DNA from: Mycolicibacterium litorale
GTDB taxonomy: Bacteria > Actinomycetota > Actinomycetes > Mycobacteriales > Mycobacteriaceae
DNA length: 64,000 nucleotides
Reading direction: 5' to 3'
Assembly (NCBI RefSeq): GCF_014218295.1
Contig: NZ_AP023287.1
Coordinates: 3,224,001-3,288,000, forward strand
The notes beneath the pieces are model-generated. The model made no database searches. It saw only the letters and a list, made by a program, of their open reading frames with translations, and was not told where the DNA came from. The position numbers and the translations under genes are program-made. Below, piece after piece: positions 57,041-64,000 of the stretch (positions are counted from its first letter, which is position 1; the number at the start of each line of letters is the position of its first letter).

Positions 57041-58563
57041 CCGCGCTTCTCCAACAGTTCGGCCAGTTCGACGCGGTCGTCGAACGGGCGGGTCACCCCG
57101 TGTGCGGTCTGGCCTGTTTCGTGGCCCTTGCCCGCGACCAGCACCACGTCGCCGGATCGCGCCCACCGCACCGCGTGTCCGATCGCCTCACGCCGGTCGC
57201 CGATCTCGACGATCTCGGCGCCGCCCCCGACGGCGCGGGCACCTGCCACGATGGCCGACCGGATGACGGCCGGATCCTCGTCGCGGGGGTTGTCGTCGGT
57301 GACGACGACGAGGTCGGCCAGTTCGGCGGCGACCCCGCCCATCGGTTCGCGCTTCCCGGCGTCCCGGTTGCCGCCGGCGCCGAACACCACGGCGATGCGC
57401 CCGGTGGTCTGGCCGCGCAGCGTCTCCAGCACCGCGCGCAGCGCGCCGGGTTTGTGCGCGTAGTCCACCAGGGCCAGGAACTCCTGACCGCGGTCCACGG
57501 CCTCGAGCCGGCCGGGCACGGTCGCCGTGCGCAGACCTGGTGCGGCCTGCTCCGGCGACACGTCGACGGCGTCGAGCAGTGCGGCGGCCAGCAGGCAGTT
57601 GGCGACGTTGTAGTGGCCGGGGAGGCCGATGCGCAGCCCGTGGTGCACGCCGGCCGGGTCGACGGCGGTGAACTCCTGCGCGCCTGACTCGACCGCACGG
57701 ATGTCCTCGGCCCGCCAGTCGGCGGGCCGGCCTGCCGCGCTGACCGTCACCGCCCGGTGGGCGCGGGTGGCCATCGCCCGCCCCGCGTCGTCGTCGACGC
57801 ACACCACCGAGACGTCCGCATGCGTGGTGGAGCGCGGGTCGAACAGCCGTGCCTTGGCCTCGAAGTAGTCCTCCATCGTCGGATGGAAGTCGAGGTGGTC
57901 GCGCGACAAGTTGGTGAAGCCGCCCGCGGCGAAGTGCACACCGTCGACCCGGCCCAGCGTCAACGCGTGGCTGGACACCTCCATCACCACGGTGTCGGCG
58001 CCCTGTTCGACCATCACGGCGAGCAGAGCCTGCAGATCCGGCGCTTCCGGCGTGGTCAGCGCGCTGGGCTGGTCACGGCCGTCGATCCGGATGCCGACGG
58101 TGCCGATCAGCCCGGCCACCCGGTCGGCGGCCCGCAGACCGGCCTCGATGAGATAGGTGGTGGTGGTCTTGCCCGAGGTGCCGGTCACGCCGACGACGCG
58201 CAGCTGCCGCGACGGGTGGCCGTACACGGTGGACGCGAGTTCACCGAGGACGGCCCGCGGGTCGGGGTGCACGAGCACCGGGACCGCCGGATCCGCGCCG
58301 AGCATCGCGGCCCCGGCGGTGTCGGTCAGCACCGCCACGGCGCCGCCGGCGACCGCCTCGGCGACGAACCGGGCGCCGTGCGCCGACGATCCGGGTAGGG
58401 CGGCGAACAGGTCGCCGGCCACGGCGTCCTGACCGCGCAGCGTGACCCCGGTGACCCGGATGGCGGGAACCGGGACTCCGGCGGCGGGGACCGCGTGGAC
58501 CTGCTCGGCGAGGGCGTCGAGCGGGTGCCCGGCGGGTTGGCTGGGGCGCAGCTTCATGGCCAT
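57037..58563 (-). CDS. murE: UDP-MurNAc-L-Ala-D-Glu--meso-diaminopimelate ligase MurE
   Basis: This 508-residue ligase adds meso-diaminopimelate at the third position. The ATP loop is [20 protein letters not shown]. The substrate-selecting motif [11 protein letters not shown] (DNPR) specifies diaminopimelate, as in mycobacteria. The conserved [20 protein letters not shown] region lies in the central domain. The start may be two codons later ([10 protein letters not shown]). It lies 37 bases after pbpB. Confidence 0.96.
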   Translation of the reverse strand: MAMKLRPSQPAGHPLDALAEQVHAVPAAGVPVPAIRVTGVTLRGQDAVAGDLFAALPGSSAHGARFVAEAVAGGAVAVLTDTAGAAMLGADPAVPVLVHPDPRAVLGELASTVYGHPSRQLRVVGVTGTSGKTTTTYLIEAGLRAADRVAGLIGTVGIRIDGRDQPSALTTPEAPDLQALLAVMVEQGADTVVMEVSSHALTLGRVDGVHFAAGGFTNLSRDHLDFHPTMEDYFEAKARLFDPRSTTHADVSVVCVDDDAGRAMATRAHRAVTVSAAGRPADWRAEDIRAVESGAQEFTAVDPAGVHHGLRIGLPGHYNVANCLLAAALLDAVDVSPEQAAPGLRTATVPGRLEAVDRGQEFLALVDYAHKPGALRAVLETLRGQTTGRIAVVFGAGGNRDAGKREPMGGVAAELADLVVVTDDNPRDEDPAVIRSAIVAGARAVGGGAEIVEIGDRREAIGHAVRWARSGDVVLVAGKGHETGQTAHGVTRPFDDRVELAELLEKRG

Positions 58564-58600
58564 GACACAGTACCGAGCCTCGGTCGGCCCGCCTCGTCGG

Positions 58601-60526
58601 TCAGGTCGCCTGCAGCGTCAGCGGCGTGCCCGGCGGGGACAGCGGCACGTTCTCCCGCTGCAGCAGCCACGAGGCGATGTTGTGGAACAGCGGGGCGGCC
58701 GAGGACCCGGGCGAACCGTCGGCGGCGCGGTGCGGGGCGTCCATCATGATGCCGATGACGTAGCGCGGGTCGTCGACGGTGGCCATCCCGGCGAAGGTGA
58801 TCCAGTAGACGTCGCTGAAGTAGCAGCCGCACGCGGGGTTGATCTGCTGGGCGGTCCCGGTCTTGCCGGCGATCTGGTAACCCTCGACGGCGGCGGCCGG
58901 CCCGGTGCCCTGCTGCTCCCCCATCGGGTCGCGCTGCACGACGGAGCGGAACATGTTGCGCACGGTGCGCGCGGTCTGCGGCGAGACCACCCGCACGCCT
59001 TCGGGCCGCTCCTCCTCGGTGCGGGTGCCGTCGGGGGCGATGGTGGCCTTCAGGATGCGCGGCGGAACCCGCACCCCGTCGTTGGCGATGGCCTGGTACA
59101 TCCCGGCCATCTGCAGCAGCGTCATCGAAAGCCCCTGTCCGATGGGCAGGTTCGAGAACGAGCTACCCGACCACTGGTGGATCGGCGGCACCAGGCCCGC
59201 GCTCTCGCCGGGCAGACCGACGCCGGTGCGCTGGCCCAGGCCGAACTTCTTGAGCATCTCGGCGAACCGTTCCTGGCCGACCCGCTCGGCGAGCATCAGC
59301 GTGCCGACGTTCGACGACTTCCCGAACACCCCGGTGGTGGTGTAGGGCATCGTGCCGTGGTTCCACGCGTCGTTGACGGTGACGCCGCCCATGTGGATGG
59401 ACCCGGGTACCTGCAGCACCTCGTCGGGGTTGGTCAGGCCGTACTCGATCGCCGCGGCGGCGGTGACGATCTTGTTGACCGAACCCGGTTCGAACGGCGA
59501 CGAGACCGGGAGGTTGCCGATCTGACGATTCTCCTGCCGCCCGATGTCCTGGCTGGGGTCGAAGGTGTTGTCGTTCGACATCGCCAGCACCTCAGCGGTT
59601 TTCGCGTCGAGCACGACGGCGGAGACGTTCTTGGCGCCGGAGGCGTCCTTGGCCATCTGTACCTGCTGCTGGACGTAGAACTGGATGTCGTCGTCGATGG
59701 TCAGCTGCACCGTCGAACCGTCGACGGCGTCGTGGCGGTTGCGGTAGCTGCCGGGGATCACCACACCGTCGGAGCCCCGGTCGTAGGTGACCGATCCGTC
59801 GGTACCGGCCAGCACCGCGTCGAGGGAGTCCTCGAGCCCGAGCAGCCCGTGACCGTCCCAGTCGATACCGCCGACGATGTTGGCCGCCAGCGCGCCGCCC
59901 GGGTACTGCCGGATGTCCTGGCGCTCCGAGCCCACCTCCGGGAACTTCTCGGTGATCGCATCGGACACGACCGGGTCGACCGCGCGCGCGAGGTAGACGA
60001 ACGTCTCGTTGCTGTTGAGTTTGCGCAGTACGGTTTTCGCGTCCGGCTTGTTGTTCAGCCGCGCGGCGACCTCGTCGGCGATCTCGGCGAGCCGGCGTTT
60101 CGGCTCGGGGGCCTCCTCCGACTTGGCGCGCGCCTCCTCGAGCTGCTTGCGGACCTTGACGGGCTGGAACGTCAGCGCCCGTGCCTCGATCGTGAACGCC
60201 AGCTTGTCCTCGTTGCGGTCGACGATGCTGCCGCGCACCGCCTTCTGCACATCGGTGACCTTGAGCTGCCCGGCCGCCTCGGCGCGCAGCCCCTCCGCGC
60301 GCGGGACCTGCAGGTTGAACAGCTGTGCCCCCGCGATCAACAGCAGCGTGAAGATCACCGCCATACCGGCGCGGTGCCGGAAGACGAACGACGAACTGCT
60401 GAGCCCGGTTTCACTCGCCACGGCCTTGCGGGTGCGGCGCGCCTTGGCCGAACGGCCCTGCGGGGACGCCTTCGGGCCGCGGGTGCGCCGGGGCGCCCCA
60501 CCCTGGGGATCGCGACGCGGGCTCAT
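58601..60526 (-). CDS. pbpB: septal penicillin-binding protein PbpB (FtsI, class B PBP)
   Basis: This 641-residue transpeptidase crosslinks septal peptidoglycan. It has a cytoplasmic Arg-rich tail of about 50 residues, one transmembrane helix [18 protein letters not shown], a PBP dimer domain ([20 protein letters not shown]) and the transpeptidase domain with SxxK in EPGSVNKIV, SxN in GKSSNVGT and KTGT in AGKTGTAQQ. It is the target of beta-lactams and the FtsW partner. No PASTA repeats are present. Four-base overlap with the preceding FtsL-like gene. Confidence 0.97.
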   Translation of the reverse strand: MSPRRDPQGGAPRRTRGPKASPQGRSAKARRTRKAVASETGLSSSSFVFRHRAGMAVIFTLLLIAGAQLFNLQVPRAEGLRAEAAGQLKVTDVQKAVRGSIVDRNEDKLAFTIEARALTFQPVKVRKQLEEARAKSEEAPEPKRRLAEIADEVAARLNNKPDAKTVLRKLNSNETFVYLARAVDPVVSDAITEKFPEVGSERQDIRQYPGGALAANIVGGIDWDGHGLLGLEDSLDAVLAGTDGSVTYDRGSDGVVIPGSYRNRHDAVDGSTVQLTIDDDIQFYVQQQVQMAKDASGAKNVSAVVLDAKTAEVLAMSNDNTFDPSQDIGRQENRQIGNLPVSSPFEPGSVNKIVTAAAAIEYGLTNPDEVLQVPGSIHMGGVTVNDAWNHGTMPYTTTGVFGKSSNVGTLMLAERVGQERFAEMLKKFGLGQRTGVGLPGESAGLVPPIHQWSGSSFSNLPIGQGLSMTLLQMAGMYQAIANDGVRVPPRILKATIAPDGTRTEEERPEGVRVVSPQTARTVRNMFRSVVQRDPMGEQQGTGPAAAVEGYQIAGKTGTAQQINPACGCYFSDVYWITFAGMATVDDPRYVIGIMMDAPHRAADGSPGSSAAPLFHNIASWLLQRENVPLSPPGTPLTLQAT

Positions 60527-61574
60527 GCGGGCGGTCCCGGCTGCACGGGCGCCTGCGGTGCGGCGAGGTGGTCGAGCGCCGGCGGTATGGCGGCCGGGTC
60601 GACCGGTGCGGGGGCCGGTGCCGGCACCGGTGCCGGGGCGAGCGGTGCGGGGGCGACGGGCACGAGGGCCGGGTCGACCGCTGCCGGAGCGGGGGCCTGA
60701 TCGAGCGGTGCGGCGACCGGGCCGGGCGCCGGGGCCTGCGCGCCGGTGGCGCCGTGCGGAACCTCGGCCAGCGGGACGACGCCGGGCGCCGGCGTGGTCT
60801 GCGGGCGGGGCGTCACCCGGACGGGGACCTCACGCGGGTCGACGACCCGGGGCGCCGCCTGCGCGGCGGGGGCGGCCGGCGGGGGTGGCGGCGGTGCCGC
60901 CGTGGCGTCGGGGATCGGGGTGTTCAGCGGCGGCGGGGGCACGCCTTCTGCCGGTTTCGGCGTCCCGACCACCACCCAGTTTCCGGCCGGGTCCTGCACC
61001 AGGTGGGCGGTGTCGCGGGACGGGATCATGCCGAGGTTGCGGGCGGCTTCGGCCAGGGCCGGCGCGGCCTGCGCCTCGAGCACGTCGCGTTCGAGGGCTT
61101 CTTTCTGCTGCGCGAGCGCCTGATTCGTCTCCCGGGCGGCGCCGAGCTGGTAGGACCGTTCGGCCGCACCGGTGGAGAGCCACAGCGTGATGCCGAGCCC
61201 CAGACCGAGCGAGCCGATGACGAGCACCACGAACGGCACCCGGGCGATCAGCGCCTTCGGGCTCAGTTCGACCGATGCCAGCCGCAGCAGCAGCCGCTCC
61301 CTCAGAGGCCGACTGACGACCTTGGGCGCCTTGGCTTTGCGGGCCTTCGCCCGCGCTTTGGCCTGGCTGGCGTTCTTCGGCCGGGCCGGCAGCTCCGCGG
61401 GCCGCGGGATCGGCGCGGTCTGAGGGGCGAGCCGCGAGTCGCGGGTCGGCCTGCCGGTCGGAGTCCTGCGTGGACGGGGAGCCGCCTCGACACCCCGGCG
61501 TGCCGCCTTGCGGATCGGCTGGCGGGGCGCCCGCCGCCGGTCGTCACCGCGCACCGGTGCAGATCGCTTGGCCT

Positions 61575-61578
<4 letters not shown>
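60523..61578 (-). CDS. FtsL-like septum protein with proline/alanine-rich C-terminal tail
   Basis: This 351-residue bitopic protein is in the usual ftsL place between rsmH and pbpB (Rv2164c type). A basic cytoplasmic part (1 to about 115) leads to one transmembrane helix [20 protein letters not shown], then a coiled-coil segment (about 140-175, [20 protein letters not shown]). The remaining half is a Pro/Ala/Val-rich, low-complexity extracellular tail. FtsL partners FtsQ and FtsB in the divisome. Sequence similarity to classical FtsL is weak, so the call depends on topology and position. Confidence 0.85.
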
Positions 61579-62670
<1,092 letters not shown>

Positions 62671-62696
<26 letters not shown>

Positions 62697-63102
62697 CAGT
62701 CGCCGCGGAGAAGTTCTCTTCGTGGGCCTGCTGGTACTCCTGCCACGCCGCGGCGTCCCAGATCTCGAGGTAGTCGACCGAGCCGATCACCACGCATTCC
62801 TTCGACAGGTTCGCGTAGCGGCGGTGGTCGGCCGACAGCGTGATCCGGCCCTGGGCGTCGGGATGCTGTTCGTCGGTCGCGGCCGCCAGATTTCGCAGGA
62901 AGGCGCGCGCTTCCGGATTGCTCCGCGACGCCTGCGAGGCCCGACGGGCCAATTTCTCGAACTCCGCGCGCGGGTAGACGGCGAGGCTGTGGTCCTGGCT
63001 CTTGGTGACCATCAACCCTCCTGCCAGTGCGTCGCGGAACTTGGCGGGCAGTGTGAGCCGCCCTTTGTCATCGAGCTTCGGCGTGTAGGTGCCCAGAAAC
63101 AT
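62671..63102 (-). CDS. mraZ: transcriptional regulator MraZ
   Basis: This 143-residue protein has two AbrB-like swapped-hairpin repeats, each with a DxKGRhxxP-type motif: [17 protein letters not shown] at 8-24 and [16 protein letters not shown] near 97. In other bacteria MraZ binds GTGGG direct repeats before its own gene and represses the dcw operon. Matching repeats lie at 63150-63174. I use the ATG at 63102 ([14 protein letters not shown]), preceded by GGAGGTGG. It is the first gene of the cluster. Confidence 0.96.
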
Positions 63103-63149
63103 CCTGGCCACCTCCTGCGCCACTGGGAGCCCCGGTTGCTCCGCTGCAC

Positions 63150-63174
63150 GCCACTTTACCCCACAATCCCCCAC
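63150..63174 (-). promoter_or_regulatory. MraZ binding box: three GTGG(G) repeats at 10-bp spacing
   Basis: On the minus strand GTGGG (63174-63170), GTGGG (63164-63160) and GTGGC (63154-63150) begin exactly ten bases apart, the layout known for the MraZ operator. A further AAAGTGGGG is at 63217-63209. They lie 48-72 bases before the mraZ start. Confidence 0.7.
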
Positions 63175-63349
63175 TTTGCGTCATTGCTTGGGCGCCGATT
63201 CCCCCGTCGCCCCACTTTATGGGCGTCCGTGCGCTCGCAAGGCCCTCCGAAGCGGCGTTCTCGCACCGTCGAGCGGCCTGAAAGCGCAGCTCAACCACCC
63301 GGGAGGGGTGGTGGGGCGTTGTGGGGGAAGTCCCCCGCATGTGGGCATG

Positions 63350-63382
63350 AAAAAAGGGGCAGCCCCGGGCTGGGGCTACCCC
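63350..63382 (-). terminator. intrinsic terminator of the DUF3040 gene
   Basis: Read on the minus strand, GGGGTAGCCCC (63382-63372) pairs with GGGGCTGCCCC (63366-63356), an 11-bp stem with one T-G wobble and a five-base loop, followed by six T (63355-63350). It begins 29 bases past the DUF3040 stop and insulates it from the dcw promoter. A textbook rho-independent form is uncommon in mycobacteria. Confidence 0.85.
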
Positions 63383-63410
63383 TTGCGCGTGTCAGCGCCT
63401 GTTTCGTCGC

Positions 63411-63815
63411 CTATTCGTCGAAGCGCCGGCGGAACCGGTCCTCCATACGGCTGGTGAACGAGCCACCCGAACCCTTGGAGCGCTTCTGCCGCGACCCGCC
63501 CACCGGCGGTGCCGAGCGGTCGCGGCCGCCGGCCACCCGCGGGCCGGTGATCGCGTAGACGACGCCACCGAACATCACGATGAAACCGATCACCGAGAGG
63601 ATCGGGAAGCTTCCGATCATCGTCGCCTTGAACGCGACACCGGAGACCAGCATCGCCAGGCCGAGCACGAACAGGGCCGCACCCTGGAGCCGGCGGCGGG
63701 CCGACGGCGCTCGCAGAGTCCCACCGCGCACACTCGACGCGAATTTGGGATCCTCGGCATAGAGCGCGCTCTCGATCTGATCGAGCATGCGCTGCTCATG
63801 ATCGGAGAGTGGCAT
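63411..63815 (-). CDS. DUF3040 family membrane protein
   Basis: This 134-residue protein begins MPLSDHEQRMLDQIESALYA, the DUF3040 signature, followed by two transmembrane segments (LQGAALFVLGLAMLVSGVAF and SFPILSVIGFIVMFGGVVYA) and a basic Gly/Ser/Arg-rich tail. It is conserved beside mraZ in mycobacteria (Rv2169c type). The function is unknown. The ATG at 63815 follows GGGAGGAGG-type sequence, and longer in-frame sequence upstream is not conserved in type. It has its own strong terminator. Confidence 0.88.
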   Translation of the reverse strand: MPLSDHEQRMLDQIESALYAEDPKFASSVRGGTLRAPSARRRLQGAALFVLGLAMLVSGVAFKATMIGSFPILSVIGFIVMFGGVVYAITGPRVAGGRDRSAPPVGGSRQKRSKGSGGSFTSRMEDRFRRRFDE

Positions 63816-64000
63816 TCGTCCCTCCTCGCCGCCTGCGGCCGTTCGTTCAAACTCGTATGTGCCCGCATTCACGGACCTCTAACAGTGATGATACGAGCTC
63901 GATCTGAGCCGTACCACCTACTTCGCCCCACGATTGTATGACCTCCGCCGCCCTCGGAAGGACACTGGCCGTTCGCGGAGATAATGGGATCGACCACACC
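63816..64000. other. window end: upstream region of the DUF3040 gene
   Basis: No complete gene. A plus-strand frame opens at an ATG at 63938 and stays open to the edge, but 21 codons are too few to assign, and it may be chance. The stretch around 63880-63895 is AT-richer and may hold the DUF3040 promoter. Confidence 0.3.

Noticed and set aside
63938..64000. Start of a new plus-strand gene at the window edge
   Set aside because: Only 21 codons are visible, with no recognisable motif or convincing ribosome-binding site.

Overview
The window reads as the chromosome of a fast-growing mycobacterium (Mycolicibacterium type). The evidence is very high GC, the gene order cysQ - SCO1664-like - DUF3090 - phosphatase - uppP ... 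lppL - pyrD - PEBP - M20 peptidase - tRNA-Leu, and a complete division and cell-wall (dcw) cluster with the mycobacterial arrangement wag31 - yggT - sepF - yggS - pgeF - ftsZ - ftsQ - murC - murG - ftsW - murD - mraY - murF - murE - pbpB - ftsL-like - rsmH - mraZ. Both conserved blocks match the order known from M. tuberculosis Rv2131c-Rv2169c.

Layout. 1-8068: conserved block ending in a tRNA-Leu(GAG) and a long perfect hairpin. 8082-41756: an accessory segment of about 34 kb between the tRNA and a phosphoribosyltransferase of the Rv2143 type. It holds an envelope-type protein with a strongly acidic tail; a TerC membrane protein; a nitrate assimilation unit (a nitrate reductase fused to its own flavoprotein reductase, divergent from a small unknown gene, nirB and nirD); a lipoprotein; a tripartite tricarboxylate transporter (tctC-B-A) with a universal stress protein and a divergent two-component system; a 13E12-type HNH protein; an XRE regulator divergent from a methionine aminopeptidase; a P450; a phospholipase D-like protein; glycerol genes (glpK-glpD divergent from iclR-glpK2); an MFS / FAD-oxidoreductase pair followed by a second iclR; a glutamine amidotransferase; and a TIGR01777 epimerase. 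41847-63102: phosphoribosyltransferase, then the division and peptidoglycan cluster, all on the minus strand and mostly joined by 4-base ATGA/GTGA overlaps. 63411-63815: a DUF3040 membrane protein with a classical intrinsic terminator.

How the parts work together. The dcw genes make UDP-MurNAc-pentapeptide (murC, D, E, F), lipid I and II (mraY, murG), and assemble and anchor the septal ring (ftsZ, sepF, ftsQ, ftsW, pbpB, wag31). UppP, far upstream, recycles the lipid carrier. The nitrate unit would take nitrate through nitrite to ammonium, with no transporter visible here. The glp genes feed glycerol into dihydroxyacetone phosphate.

Main unusual observations. (1) Mini-ORFs of 10-13 codons bridge gene pairs by double ATGA overlaps at nirB/nirD, tctA/usp and upstream of ftsZ, and two of these unrelated sites share a near-identical 20-base repeat. 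(2) Several clean operator-like palindromes lie beside local regulators: a tandem ATTCC-N7-GGAAT pair spaced exactly 20 bp before the MFS gene, a 17-bp perfect palindrome between glpK and iclR, and an 18-bp palindrome between the XRE gene and map. (3) Some genes have no assignable function, notably the acidic-tail protein and the small gene ahead of nirB. I saw no CRISPR array, IS element, prophage or obvious defence system.
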